Origin: CAYTTA01 sp964440655
GTDB lineage: Bacteria > Bacteroidota > Rhodothermia > Balneolales > Balneolaceae
Assembly: GCA_964440655.1 (NCBI GenBank)
Contig: CAYTTA010000019.1
Span: 1 to 36,511, forward strand
Length of the DNA: 36,511 nucleotides
Reading direction: 5' to 3'
How positions within the stretch are numbered: the stretch's first letter is position 1; each line of letters opens with the position of its first letter. Positions 8,111-17,233 of this stretch are shown here, piece after piece. Below the pieces are notes generated by a model. The model searched no databases. It saw only the letters and a list, made by a program, of their open reading frames with translations, and was not told the origin of the DNA. The position numbers were made by a program, and so were the translations under genes.

Positions 8111-8566
8111 TCATTGCATTACAAACCGGGTGTAATACAAATTGCGTACCGAACCTGTACCAACGACCCGGTTTACGATCCGGGCCAGTTCCAGTCTCAT
8201 CTCTTCTCTCTCCTCATAGCGGACAAGCTGATCGATGGTTCTGGAAGATAGGATCTCGTTCATTTCATGGCGGATCCGCTGCTCCTGACTCTGAATCCGC
8301 TGGATATGCTCTTTATCGGCCAGATCCAGACCGATTTCGACGATCAGAAAGCGCTGACCGTTCGTTCCGGAGGGATTCACCACCAGCTCTCCAAGCTGAT
8401 AGGACCCCCCTTTTTCCGGCATGAACCGGTTCACCTGCAGGAAAATCTTCTCATAATTTTTATCCACAACCTGCCAGGCGAGGAACCCCTGCCCTGCCAG
8501 CACCAGCACGATCAGGAAATATTTTCCTGCCTTGAGAAAGATTGGGTGATCCACAATTCTTGCCAT
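8111..8566 (-). CDS. fliL: Flagellar basal body-associated protein FliL
   Basis: A 151-residue protein with one membrane helix (about 15-33) and a periplasmic stomatin/SPFH-like FliL domain ending in VRNLYYTRFVMQ, which matches the family C-terminus (VxxVYFTxFVxQ). FliL surrounds or supports the stator and affects torque. It lies between motB and fliM, 21 bp upstream of fliM. Confidence 0.88.
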   Translation of the reverse strand: MARIVDHPIFLKAGKYFLIVLVLAGQGFLAWQVVDKNYEKIFLQVNRFMPEKGGSYQLGELVVNPSGTNGQRFLIVEIGLDLADKEHIQRIQSQEQRIRHEMNEILSSRTIDQLVRYEEREEMRLELARIVNRVVGTGSVRNLYYTRFVMQ

Positions 8567-8601
8567 CTCTAACCGGATTTCAATACCAGATTATCTGTCA
8601 G

Positions 8602-9306
8602 TCAGGCCGGATCGGAAAAATCGACTGTTTCCGTCAGGCTTGATAGTCGTACGTAGATTTCCACACGCCGGTTCTGACGCCTTCCCTCCGCGGTCCGGTT
8701 GTCGGCAATCGGCCGGTACTCCCCGAAGCTTGTTGCACGGAATGTGCGGGGATCAAAAGGGGTATGTTCCTGCAGGAAGTAGATGACAGAAACGGATCTT
8801 GCTGCGCCGAGGTGCCAGTTCGAATCGTAGATGGACCCTCTGGAGAGAGGAACATTGTCGGTGTGACCCTGCACTTCGATTTCGGTAATGTCCTCGTTGA
8901 GGGAGAGGGCAAATTCTCTTAGAACATGTCGCGCGGCCGGCAGCAGCTGCGCCGAACCGCTGTCGAAGGTCAGTTCGTCACTCAACGTCACCTTAATCCC
9001 GTCTGCGGTCATGGAGACCTCCACCAGGGAAGCGTGCCCCTGGCTCTGAAGGAACCGTTCGAATGCTTCCAATTGTTCACGGATGCGCTCCCGGGTCAGA
9101 TCCTGTTCAAGCGCCTCCATGCTGGCAGGTGAGGTCTGTTCCAGGATTGATTTCGAACCGCGGAAGTGTGAAACAAATGTTTCGAAGGAGGCCTGGTCAA
9201 TTCCCGGAGTGAGTACGTAGAGCAGGACAAAGAAGACCAGCAGCAACGTAACCACGTCCATGTAGGTTACTTGCCAGCTTCCAGTTTTTCTATCAGATCG
9301 CCCCAT
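8602..9306 (-). CDS. motB: Flagellar stator protein MotB
   Basis: A 234-residue stator protein. The single membrane helix has the motif TYMDVVTLLLVFFVLL, with the proton/sodium-binding Asp in the expected place (residue 17). A plug/linker region follows, and then an OmpA/MotB peptidoglycan-binding domain (VQGHTDNVPLSRG, RSVSVIYFLQE, NRTAEGRRQNRRVEI). The start lies inside motA: the two genes overlap by 40 nt, and the WQVTYMD context shows the overlap is real. The coupling ion cannot be decided from this sequence. Confidence 0.95.
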   Translation of the reverse strand: MGRSDRKTGSWQVTYMDVVTLLLVFFVLLYVLTPGIDQASFETFVSHFRGSKSILEQTSPASMEALEQDLTRERIREQLEAFERFLQSQGHASLVEVSMTADGIKVTLSDELTFDSGSAQLLPAARHVLREFALSLNEDITEIEVQGHTDNVPLSRGSIYDSNWHLGAARSVSVIYFLQEHTPFDPRTFRATSFGEYRPIADNRTAEGRRQNRRVEIYVRLSSLTETVDFSDPA

Positions 9307-10148
9307 TCCTTGTTCTGCTGTTCAATCCAGAATTCGTAAAATTTATCATCCCGCTGCCGGTTGATACGGATCCCTTCATGATAATGGATGTATTCGGACC
9401 GAAGCTTTGGTTCAACATAGATGAGCATCTTCTTCTCCATGATGCGGGGGTTCTCTCCCTCGACCATGGAGATGATGGCCGTCTTGAACATCTCCTTCCT
9501 GTTGATCTCCAGCTTGCTCAGGTATTCCAGCTTTCCCGCCAGCGGCCCGAAAAACATGTTGGCGAAGATGGTCCCATAGAGAGTGGTAAGAAGTGCGACA
9601 CCGATTCCTCCTGCCAGTCTGCCCGGATCGTCGATGTTCTGCAGCATCAGGACCAGACCGATCACCGTTCCGATCATCCCGAATGCAGGCGCATATTCGG
9701 ACATCGATTCAAGTACCCGGACAGAAATATCGACCTGCCTCTCCTGACTCCGGATCTCATCGGAAAGGATCTGCTCGAGGCTCTCCTTGCTGAATCCATC
9801 CACCGCCAGCTGCAGACCATTGCGCAGGAAAGGTGATTCGATATAGGGAATGTCCCGGTCAAGAACCAGAAGCCCATCACTCCGGACCCTCCTTGAGAAC
9901 ATCCCCATCAGCTCCATATCAGTCCGGAGGTCAACCCCTTTGGTCCGGACCATGCCGATAATGGTCTTGAAACTCTCCTTGATGTCCTCAAAGCTGAAGT
10001 TGACCATGGTGGCGGCGACAATACCGCCACACACAATCAGGATCGAGGAGAGACTGAAGAAAACGATAACCTCTCCCTGAAGATAGATGGCTCCGAAAAT
10101 CAGGGAGAAACCAATAAACATTCCCAGAAAGGTAGATCGATCAAGCAT
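9267..10148 (-). CDS. motA: Flagellar stator protein MotA
   Basis: A 293-residue four-helix stator subunit. Helices 1-2 occupy about residues 8-50. The cytoplasmic loop carries the charged FSRRVRSDGLLVLDRDI segment that contacts FliG. Helix 3 contains PAFGMIGTVIGLVLMLQ, and helix 4 follows (GGIGVALLTTLYGTIFANMF), matching MotA/PomA. With MotB it forms the ion channel that drives rotation. The gene is separated from flgE by 161 bp and overlaps motB by 40 nt. The C-terminal tail (about 45 residues after helix 4 and its following helix) is somewhat long. Confidence 0.95.
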   Translation of the reverse strand: MLDRSTFLGMFIGFSLIFGAIYLQGEVIVFFSLSSILIVCGGIVAATMVNFSFEDIKESFKTIIGMVRTKGVDLRTDMELMGMFSRRVRSDGLLVLDRDIPYIESPFLRNGLQLAVDGFSKESLEQILSDEIRSQERQVDISVRVLESMSEYAPAFGMIGTVIGLVLMLQNIDDPGRLAGGIGVALLTTLYGTIFANMFFGPLAGKLEYLSKLEINRKEMFKTAIISMVEGENPRIMEKKMLIYVEPKLRSEYIHYHEGIRINRQRDDKFYEFWIEQQNKEWGDLIEKLEAGK

Positions 10149-10309
10149 ATCCGACTTATCGTCTCATCCGTTTCGTTCTAAAGCAGACCAGCCCGGTCTT
10201 TTTTCAAAGGGTCATCCCTGCCGTTCACCGGCCGGAAGCCCCGGTCCAGCAGTTACCGTCAACTTCCTCTGCGGCCTGCCGGACCGTTCCGGGTCGTCCC
10301 GATCATTCT

Positions 10310-11632
10310 TTATCGTTTCAGGTTCACCGCCTCCATGAGCATCTCATCGGAGGTGGTGATGACCCGTGCGTTCGACTGGTAGGCCCGCTGAGAGGTGATC
10401 ATCTCGGTGAACTCCCGTGCAAGATCCACGTTGGAGCTCTCCAGGTTGCCTGCACTGATGCTGGTGTTGGGCAGATCCGATGCATCACCCACAAAGACCT
10501 CGCCCGCTGCCGAGGTGGCGCGGAAGAGACCATCCCCGATCATCTCCAGTCCGAGTTCGTTCTGGACCGTTGCAATGGCGACCTGTGCCAGGACCTGGCT
10601 GTTTCCGTTGTCATAGATCCCCTCGATCTGGCCCGAGCCGTTGATCGCCACATCCACCAGACGCCCCTGGGCGTATCCATCCTGCCCGACCACCTTGGCG
10701 CTGTTTGACCCGGCATACTGCGTGAAACGGGATCCCGAGGAGGGATCGCCCAGCGTGATGCTGAAGTCGGTATCCCCCAGACCGTTGCCCGGGGAGAAGT
10801 TGATGTTCAGAGTGTCGGATGTGGTGAGCTGGCCCAGCTCATCGAACTGGATCGTCCCGGCAGGGCTCATTGTGTTGATCACCTCCCCGTCCAGAAACCG
10901 GGCGTCCCACTCCCACTCATTCAGACCGACCTGGGTGAAATCGAGAATGAGCGTGTGGGCACGNNNNNNNNNNNNNNNNNNNNNNNNNNNNNNNNNNNNN
11001 NNNNNNNNNNNNNNNNNNNNNNNNNNNNNNNNNNNNNNNNNNNNNNNNNNNNNNNNNNNNNNNTGGCTCTGAATCACCCGGAAGGTGCTCGTGTCGGCGC
11101 TCAGATTTCCGGCCAGTCGGACCGTCTCGGTTTGCCGGGGAGGGAGGGAGTTTTCAAAGTCGATCCGGATCGCATCGGTGGCCGCCCCTTTCAGGATGTT
11201 CCCCTGATTGTCGGCATTATATCCCTGGACGAACCGCCCCCCCTGATCCACAAGATATCCGTCCCGGTTGAAGACAAAATTCCCGGCACGAGTCATCAGG
11301 CTCTCGTTTCCGACCTGGACCATGAAGAACCCGTCGCCATCAATGGCAAGGTCGGTCGCGATACCTGTGGAGTTCAGGGTTCCCTGGGAGAAATCGCGGT
11401 CGATCGAGGCTACCCGAACGCCCAGCCCCACCTCGTTGCTCAGCTGCGGAGCGGAGTTCCCCCCTCCGCCCTGACGGCCAAGACGCTGGGTCATCATCTC
11501 GGAAAAGGTGACCCGGGAGGATTTGTACCCCACGGTTTCGACGTTGGCGATGTTGTTACCGATCACGTCCATCTTGGTCTGATAGGCACGCAATCCGCTT
11601 ACACCGGAATTCAAGGATCTGATCAAACTCAT
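10310..11632 (-). CDS. flgE: Flagellar hook protein FlgE, interrupted by an assembly gap
   Basis: The major hook subunit, secreted through the export gate. The N-terminus has the rod/hook motif (SLNSGVSGLRAYQTKMDVIG, NNIANVETVGYKSSRVTF). The C-terminus has the matching D0 helix (FTEMITSQRAYQSNARVI, ending NLKR). About 189 residues before and 217 after the gap are readable. The 100 N fall in the variable middle domain, and the frame is kept only because 34 placeholder codons fit, so the true length is unknown. The ATG at 11632 has a GGAGGTG ribosome site. A 15-nt palindrome lies at 11657-11671 just upstream. Confidence 0.92.
   Translation of the reverse strand: MSLIRSLNSGVSGLRAYQTKMDVIGNNIANVETVGYKSSRVTFSEMMTQRLGRQGGGGNSAPQLSNEVGLGVRVASIDRDFSQGTLNSTGIATDLAIDGDGFFMVQVGNESLMTRAGNFVFNRDGYLVDQGGRFVQGYNADNQGNILKGAATDAIRIDFENSLPPRQTETVRLAGNLSADTSTFRVIQSXXXXXXXXXXXXXXXXXXXXXXXXXXXXXXXXXXRAHTLILDFTQVGLNEWEWDARFLDGEVINTMSPAGTIQFDELGQLTTSDTLNINFSPGNGLGDTDFSITLGDPSSGSRFTQYAGSNSAKVVGQDGYAQGRLVDVAINGSGQIEGIYDNGNSQVLAQVAIATVQNELGLEMIGDGLFRATSAAGEVFVGDASDLPNTSISAGNLESSNVDLAREFTEMITSQRAYQSNARVITTSDEMLMEAVNLKR
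10964..11063. other. Assembly gap (100 N) inside flgE
   Basis: Exactly 100 unknown bases, a standard placeholder for a scaffold gap of unknown size. It removes part of the central domain of the hook protein. Confidence 0.99.
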
Positions 11633-11656
11633 GACGACACCTCCATGTTTGGATGT

Positions 11657-11671
11657 GGCAGCCAGGCTGCC
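11657..11671. promoter_or_regulatory. Palindrome upstream of flgE ribosome site
   Basis: GGCAGCC-A-GGCTGCC is a perfect 7-bp inverted repeat around one base, about 25 bp upstream of the flgE start codon and next to its ribosome site. It could be an RNA hairpin affecting flgE translation or an operator. No role is shown. Confidence 0.35.
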
Positions 11672-11769
11672 GGAAATTGTTCACTGTTGCAGGCCGCATG
11701 CGCCGATGCGCGGCCCTTATTCAGGTTTATTCAGTTTTACCGATTGCCGGGTCGGAAAAAGGTGAGTCG

Positions 11770-12459
11770 TTACTCTCTCACCTCTTCCACATCCCCGATG
11801 GGGATATCCACCCCGTTCACATGCAGGAAGATTCCCTGACCGGTGAAGCGAACCTTCTCCACCGCTCCTTCCGCATAGGTCAGTACGCCCACCGGATCGC
11901 CATCATTGCCGGCCTGGATCTCGATCCGGTAGAGACCTTCCGCCAACCGCTCGCCGGCATCGTTCCGACCGTCCCACCTCCAGGTGTGATCACCGGCTGA
12001 CGCCCCGCCGATCACCTCCCTCCGCACCTCAGCGCCGCTGCTGCTCCTTACGATGATCTCCACGTTGGAAGCGCTGTTGTTGAGCCGGTAACGCACATCC
12101 GCATCCCCGGAACCGAGCCTGACTTCGCTGCTCAGCGCCCGGATATCCTTCCCGGCCAATGAAGCAGCCATGGAGTTGGTCATGCTGCTGCTCATAAGTT
12201 CCTGACTGGTCTGGAGCAGACCCATCCCCTGATTGAGATGAATGAGCTGCTCGACCGTGTTGAACTGAGCCAGCTGGGCGGCAAATTCCGCTCCGTCAAG
12301 CGGGTTGATCGGATCCTGATTGCGCATCTGCGCCACAAGCAGGTGCAGAAACTCCTGCTGACCCAGTGCACTGTTCGATGCGTTGTTCCGCTCTGAAGCC
12401 GACTGGCTCTGTGCCGCAGCCTGCCAGCCTCCCAGTGGTATTGTGTTGTTCACATCCAT
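11770..12459 (-). CDS. flgD: Hook cap / hook assembly scaffold FlgD
   Basis: A 229-residue protein. The N-terminal FlgD domain contains LGQQEFLHLLVAQMRNQDPI and NPLDGAEFAAQLAQFNTVEQ, the family hallmark. The C-terminal half has the FlgD Ig-like/tudor layout (HTWRWDGRNDAGERLAEGLY). FlgD caps the growing hook and is needed for FlgE polymerisation; it lies directly upstream of flgE. No strong ribosome site is seen at the ATG at 12459. A 137-bp spacer with two TGAATAA direct repeats separates it from flgE. Confidence 0.93.
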   Translation of the reverse strand: MDVNNTIPLGGWQAAAQSQSASERNNASNSALGQQEFLHLLVAQMRNQDPINPLDGAEFAAQLAQFNTVEQLIHLNQGMGLLQTSQELMSSSMTNSMAASLAGKDIRALSSEVRLGSGDADVRYRLNNSASNVEIIVRSSSGAEVRREVIGGASAGDHTWRWDGRNDAGERLAEGLYRIEIQAGNDGDPVGVLTYAEGAVEKVRFTGQGIFLHVNGVDIPIGDVEEVRE

Positions 12460-12513
12460 GACTCTATTCTGTCTTCGGTTGTTCGATCCCGGGACCGGCC
12501 TCCTTCACCCCGC

Positions 12514-14526
12514 TCAGGCCGTCCACTCCATTCGGTTGTACCCGAAATGCCGTACCGACGGGGAAGCTTCCGGTTCTGTCTCCACAGCCCCTTCTGTCCC
12601 TGCGCGTATTGATGCGGCTTTTCCTCCTGCCGGCTGTTCCCCACCGGCGAGCCCGGCAAACGCTTCACCGGGTTGCTCCTCAAGCTGCAGTTCCAGCTCC
12701 ACTCCACAGGTTTTTTCCAGATGCTCGCGGATCTCCTGTTCATGCTGTACAAGCAGCCTGTGCAGATCGCCATTCAGCGACCCGATCTTCACCTGCAGAA
12801 CCCCGTCCACTCTCCGGGTGGAGAGACGAATCTCCCGTCCGTCGTCCAGCAGTACCGACTGACTCCTCCATCCGCGACCGTCCGAAGCCTTCCCGCCTGC
12901 GGCCGCCGCTGTCACCTGCCTTGCCAGCATGGGGAGCACCTGCTGCCGGAGAATGGGATGATGAACAGGCATCTGGGCCAGCCGCTCGGCAGCCATCCCG
13001 GCTTTCTCTGCCGGTCCGTCACTGCCCTGTTTCACCTGCAGGTCAAATTTTTCCCAGTCGTAGAGCTCCGTTTCATTCGCTTCCGGAGAATCCCCGATCA
13101 GGTTCTGCCACTCTGAGAGGTTGAATCCCTTCCCTCCGCCAGGACGGGTCACGGCAGCCCCGGACCGGAGCCGACCGGACGCTCCGTCCGCCTGCTCACC
13201 GGCACTCCGGCTTCCGGCTCCTTCTGCCGGAGAAGTGGAGCGTGATCCGTTGCGTCCTGCCCGCGCACCTCTTTCTCTTCTTGGAGAGGGTTCATCGGTG
13301 GAGGCATAGGCTTCCGGGTTGCCTCCGTCCGTTCCGTTCCACTCCTCCCCGCCTTCCGCAACGCCCGCACCCTGCCGATCGCCGGAGTCGGACGTCTCTT
13401 CCGTTTCACTCTCTTCAGGGTTGATGCGCAACGTCTCCGACAGGCGTGAACCATTTCCGGTTTGGCGATTTCCTTCCGATTCCGTTCGGACCGGTGCCCC
13501 GGAACTCCTGCTTACACCTGCAGGGCGATCCTCCTCCTGCCGTGTCTCCCCATGTACACCTTCATCCAGTGATCCGGATGGGTCACCGGATGATGAAGGG
13601 CCGCCGGAGAATCGGGACTCCCCAACCACATCCATACCTCCCACTGCCTCGGGCCCGGGTTCCGAAGGGAGAGACCCGACGGGGTCTGTTGTCCGGAGCA
13701 CCGCTCCTTCCTGCTCCGGAACCGTTTCCCCGAAAGGAACCTCGTTCTCCGTTGAATGCCGGACATGACCGGCAGTGGTAGTATGGAATGCCCGATCCCC
13801 GGCTGCCACTTCACCAAACCGGATCCCATTGGCAACCGCGTGATCACTCTTTTCCGCTTCAGAACCAGAATGGTGAGGAGCTGAAGCTGTTTCCTGCAAC
13901 ACTGAATCGATCCCCGGAGCCGAGGCAGCAGAGCCACCTTCGCTGCTCTGTTCCCCTGCCGGAAGAACCTCCGGTCCGGCGGCCCAGTCCCCTTCCACAC
14001 CGACCTGCAGAGAAGTGACAGGAACACTCTCCGGGCGCTCCATTCCGGGATAGATGACCGCATGATCTCCATGAACCGCTTCTTCGGTTTCTTCGGAGAG
14101 GAAGTGAAGCTCTTCCGCGTCAGGCCGGCTCCGCTCCGTCTTTTCTGGGGAGTTCACTATTTTTTTTGGATCCATCCGGTCCCGATCCAGGCGCTTGTCA
14201 TGCATACGCTTCTCATGCATCTCATCCAAGCGGTCACACTCCACCCGTCGCTCCGGTCTCGAACCGGGTGACACCGTATCTGTGCGGAGGCCTTGATCCG
14301 CCCTTCTTTTCAATCCGGCACGCTTCTCCTTCTCCGACATGGAGCGGAGGTCCGGACCACCCTTTCGCTCCTTTTCCTGTGCCGACCGGAGCATGGACCC
14401 GAATTCAGATGACCCCGCCCCCGGAAGCACCCCTCTGCCCTGTGATGATTGAGCAGCGAGGGGTGAAACACCTCCTGCCGGGGAGAGGTGTCGATCCCGT
14501 GAAGTGATGAGCGTCCGGGTAATCAT
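12514..14526 (-). CDS. fliK: Flagellar hook-length control protein FliK
   Basis: A 670-residue protein. About the first 480 residues are low-complexity, rich in Gly, Ser, Glu, Arg and Pro, as expected for the extended ruler part of FliK. The C-terminal domain (near 545-625) has the Flg_hook pattern: VLLDDGREIRLSTRRVDGVL, KIGSLNGDLHRLLVQHEQEI, then LEKTCGVELELQL. FliK is exported to measure the hook and switches export specificity through FlhB. It sits between the motE-like gene and flgD as in many flagellar operons. Its ATG overlaps the previous stop by 4 nt. It is longer than most FliK proteins. Confidence 0.82.
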   Translation of the reverse strand: MITRTLITSRDRHLSPAGGVSPLAAQSSQGRGVLPGAGSSEFGSMLRSAQEKERKGGPDLRSMSEKEKRAGLKRRADQGLRTDTVSPGSRPERRVECDRLDEMHEKRMHDKRLDRDRMDPKKIVNSPEKTERSRPDAEELHFLSEETEEAVHGDHAVIYPGMERPESVPVTSLQVGVEGDWAAGPEVLPAGEQSSEGGSAASAPGIDSVLQETASAPHHSGSEAEKSDHAVANGIRFGEVAAGDRAFHTTTAGHVRHSTENEVPFGETVPEQEGAVLRTTDPVGSLPSEPGPEAVGGMDVVGESRFSGGPSSSGDPSGSLDEGVHGETRQEEDRPAGVSRSSGAPVRTESEGNRQTGNGSRLSETLRINPEESETEETSDSGDRQGAGVAEGGEEWNGTDGGNPEAYASTDEPSPRRERGARAGRNGSRSTSPAEGAGSRSAGEQADGASGRLRSGAAVTRPGGGKGFNLSEWQNLIGDSPEANETELYDWEKFDLQVKQGSDGPAEKAGMAAERLAQMPVHHPILRQQVLPMLARQVTAAAAGGKASDGRGWRSQSVLLDDGREIRLSTRRVDGVLQVKIGSLNGDLHRLLVQHEQEIREHLEKTCGVELELQLEEQPGEAFAGLAGGEQPAGGKAASIRAGTEGAVETEPEASPSVRHFGYNRMEWTA

Positions 14527-15212
14527 AACATGATCTCCGTGATGATTGCCGCCGCCCGTTCGGGAGAGAGTGCCCGGAGCAGTTTCTCCTTCTGCAAATT
14601 GCCCCCTCCGTTATAGAGGAGGATCAGCTGTTCATTGCTCAGCTGATTGACAATCGGAGCCAGCTCCTCCTCATCCAGGCTCAGTAGACTTTTAATCTTT
14701 TCGAAAAATTCGGTATCGACCTCCCGGTTTCCGGCCGGCCCGGTGAGACCGGCCCGATTGACGCCCGCGTTTCCAACGCTCGAATTGTGGACACCGGAAC
14801 TGCCTGCTCCCGCCTGGCCCGCACCCGCCCGAACCGTTCCCGGCAGTCCCGTTCCGGAGCTCACCCCCCTGCCCGACCGGCTCCGTATACCGGCCGATGA
14901 ACCGTGATGCTCCCCGCCGGCGCTCCGCTGCACCGCCTGCTCTTCAAGAAGCCGGTTTGCCTGCTCGAGGGAATCGACGAGAGCCTTCAAACGGATCTCC
15001 CGTTCGCGGGTCTCCTCAAGCTGCCCGATCAGATCATCCATCTCTTCCGCCAGATATTTCCAGTCGGTCTGAAAAGGTGAGAGATCCCCGTGCCGCTCCA
15101 TCACCTCCTGGTACCCGGCCGGATTGAGCCACGGATAGAGCAGGTAGCTTCCGGCCAGCAAAAGGAGCAGGCTGACTGTGAAAAACAGTGCTATTTTCTG
15201 CAATTGAGTCAT
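14523..15212 (-). CDS. MotE/YlxF-like membrane-anchored coiled-coil protein
   Basis: A 229-residue protein: N-terminal membrane helix (about 7-28), a coiled coil (about 50-95), a Gly/Ser/Ala-rich linker, and a C-terminal helical domain (FFEKIKSLLSLDEEELAPIV then LSNEQLILLYNGGG, KLLRALSPERAAAIITEIM) resembling the MgtE N-domain fold. This layout matches YlxF of the Bacillus fla/che operon and the stator chaperone MotE, usually encoded between fliJ and fliK. A role in motor or stator assembly is inferred. The stop overlaps fliK by 4 nt. An AGGA ribosome site precedes the ATG at 15212. Confidence 0.72.
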   Translation of the reverse strand: MTQLQKIALFFTVSLLLLLAGSYLLYPWLNPAGYQEVMERHGDLSPFQTDWKYLAEEMDDLIGQLEETREREIRLKALVDSLEQANRLLEEQAVQRSAGGEHHGSSAGIRSRSGRGVSSGTGLPGTVRAGAGQAGAGSSGVHNSSVGNAGVNRAGLTGPAGNREVDTEFFEKIKSLLSLDEEELAPIVNQLSNEQLILLYNGGGNLQKEKLLRALSPERAAAIITEIML

Positions 15213-15304
15213 TGTGAATCCTGTCTGATTACTCCGTACCTATTACTGCATACCGACCTTATCATATTCACGACCGTCTGCCTCCACTTTTCGACAGGCC
15301 GGTT

Positions 15305-15754
15305 CTACCCGCCCTGGGCGGAAGCTCTCCGGTAGTGCATCCTGGAGGCCACCTCATCGAGCGTTTTCTGCTCAATCTGTCCCACCTTCTTACGATGCTC
15401 CTGAAGTTCCCCTTCCCGCACTTTCTCCAGGATGTGCCGGTTCTTGTGGATCTCGGCGAGCTTCAGCTGCTCGCGATGAACAACCGTCTTCATCTCATTG
15501 AGCTCCTCATCGAGATCCAGAATCAGCCTGTGAACCTGCTCCAGGTGACTTCCGTGGCGTTTCATGTCATGTACGCGACTCGCATCGGCACCATTGGAGG
15601 CATTCAGGTAGCGGGTCAGTTTCGTCTGGATCTCCCGTCTCACACCGCGGATCTGTTCCTGCTTCTGCACCTCAGCCGCCAGTTTCTGCTGCTGAAGCTT
15701 CTCCTGGTGCATTCGCACCCGAAGTACCGGATCCAGCGAAAATCGGAATACCAT
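15305..15754 (-). CDS. fliJ: Flagellar export chaperone FliJ
   Basis: A 149-residue, almost entirely helical and highly charged protein, as expected for the FliJ coiled coil that inserts into the FliI hexamer and contacts FlhA. The ATG at 15754 is chosen because MVFRFSLDPVLRVR matches the typical FliJ N-terminus (FxFxLxxVLxxR); a TTG 15 bases upstream would add five atypical residues. It follows fliI after a 158-bp spacer and precedes the motE-like gene. Confidence 0.85.
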   Translation of the reverse strand: MVFRFSLDPVLRVRMHQEKLQQQKLAAEVQKQEQIRGVRREIQTKLTRYLNASNGADASRVHDMKRHGSHLEQVHRLILDLDEELNEMKTVVHREQLKLAEIHKNRHILEKVREGELQEHRKKVGQIEQKTLDEVASRMHYRRASAQGG

Positions 15755-15912
15755 AAAGCCACCGTTCAATCATTACCCCTTCGGAAACTGCCAGTTGCTT
15801 CTTCGGGCCGTTTCCCCTTCATCGTCCGCGGCTACACCCTTCGGGTACCCCGCCTGCCCGGAATCCACTGGATCCCCGAAGCAATGTTGGGGAGAACCGA
15901 AGCCATACCCCG

Positions 15913-17229
15913 TCAGACGATCCGTGAGAGATGCTCCCAGATCTCATCCCGGAAGTCAGCCTCCTCCATGTCCTGTATCAAAAATGATTCCAACGCCGGA
16001 TGCTTTTTGATCGCCTCATCGATTTTCGGATTTGACCCCTTCACGTAGGCTCCGATGTTGATCAGCTCCTCCGCTTCCCTGTAGGTTGCCAGAATCTCGC
16101 GCGCTTTCATCACCAGCGTGCGCTGTTCCGGCGTTACAATCCGGGGCATCACCCGGGAGATGCTCTGCAGAACATCGATGGCCGGATAGTGATTTTTATG
16201 CGCCAGCTGTCTGGAAAGCACAATATGACCATCCAGTATGGACCGGACCGAGTCGGCGACCGGCTCGTTCATATCATCGTTATCGACCAGAACTGTATAA
16301 AGTCCAGTAATGCTGCCCGATTCTGTTTTCCCCGCCCGTTCGAGCAGCTTGGGAAGCATGGCGAAAACACTCGGGGGATACCCCTTCGTGGTCGGAGGCT
16401 CCCCCGATGCGAGCCCGATCTCCCGCTGGGCCATGGCAAAGCGGGTAACCGAATCCATCATGAGAAGGACATTTTTTCCTTCATCGCGGAAATATTCCGC
16501 AATCGCCGTGGCGGTATAGGCCCCTTTCACCCGGCTCATGGCTGCCATATCAGAGGTCACCGCAACGATGACCGATCGTGCAAGTCCATCCGGACCGAGC
16601 GTCTCGTCAATGAATTCCTGGACCTCACGGCCACGCTCTCCGATCAGTCCGATCACATTGACATCGGCACTGGAGTGTTTGGCGATCATTCCGAGCAGTA
16701 CGCTCTTTCCCACCCCCGAACCGGCAAAAAGTCCTATCCGCTGACCGGTACCGACCGTGTTGAGAGCATCGATCGAGCGGATGCCGGTCCTCATCACCTC
16801 ATTGATCGGCTTGCGTTGCATCGGGTGAGGAGGGGCGTTCTGGACCAGCTGACGGGAGTGGCAGAGAACAGGACCCTTCCCGTCCACCGGCATTCCGTTC
16901 TCGTCGACCACCCGCCCGAGCATCGCCATACCTGCCGGAATGGTGAGAGACTGACCTATCCGTTCCACAAGGCTGCCCGACTGCATGCCGTCGACCGCTC
17001 CATAGGGCATGAGAAGCGTCTTCCCCTCCTTCAGTCCCACCACTTCGGCGGTTACTTTCCTGTTTGATGAGGTGTGGATGCCGTAAAGCTCCCCGACGCT
17101 CGCCTTCAGACCGGTGCACTCCACAATGGTTCCGATCACAGCCGACACCTTCCCGTACCCCCTGGAAGGAAAGGAATAGCCGGAGAGACCCTCCCGGATC
17201 GTATCATAATATCCGTTCAGTCCTCCCAT
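15913..17229 (-). CDS. fliI: Flagellum-specific export ATPase FliI
   Basis: A 438-residue F1-beta-like ATPase powering flagellar protein export. Walker A is GLFAGSGVGKS, followed by GERGREVQEF, Walker B LLMMDSVTRFAMAQRE, and SGEPPTTKGYPPSVFAMLP, all characteristic of FliI/YscN. The ATG at 17229 is chosen because the upstream ATG at 17253 would translate the purine-rich ribosome-site region (MRRRGNRR) and overlap fliH by 20 nt. The chosen start lies 4 bases after the fliH stop. All catalytic motifs are intact. Confidence 0.96.
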   Translation of the reverse strand: MGGLNGYYDTIREGLSGYSFPSRGYGKVSAVIGTIVECTGLKASVGELYGIHTSSNRKVTAEVVGLKEGKTLLMPYGAVDGMQSGSLVERIGQSLTIPAGMAMLGRVVDENGMPVDGKGPVLCHSRQLVQNAPPHPMQRKPINEVMRTGIRSIDALNTVGTGQRIGLFAGSGVGKSVLLGMIAKHSSADVNVIGLIGERGREVQEFIDETLGPDGLARSVIVAVTSDMAAMSRVKGAYTATAIAEYFRDEGKNVLLMMDSVTRFAMAQREIGLASGEPPTTKGYPPSVFAMLPKLLERAGKTESGSITGLYTVLVDNDDMNEPVADSVRSILDGHIVLSRQLAHKNHYPAIDVLQSISRVMPRIVTPEQRTLVMKAREILATYREAEELINIGAYVKGSNPKIDEAIKKHPALESFLIQDMEEADFRDEIWEHLSRIV

Positions 17230-17233
17230 CCTC

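Noticed and set aside
10185..10204. Small hairpin AGACC-AGCCC-GGTCT followed by T-run on the + strand
   Set aside because: The stem is only 5 bp and no + strand gene lies upstream, so it is not called as a terminator.
10149..10309. A flbD-like gene, often found between flgE and motA
   Set aside because: The - strand has an ATG followed by residues beginning MIGTTRNG, slightly like FlbD, but the frame stops after 15 codons. At most a remnant; the region has no supported gene.
12450..12773. A 107-residue basic open frame on the - strand
   Set aside because: It overlaps the conserved C-terminal domain of fliK in another frame and extends into the spacer; it is a frame shadow.
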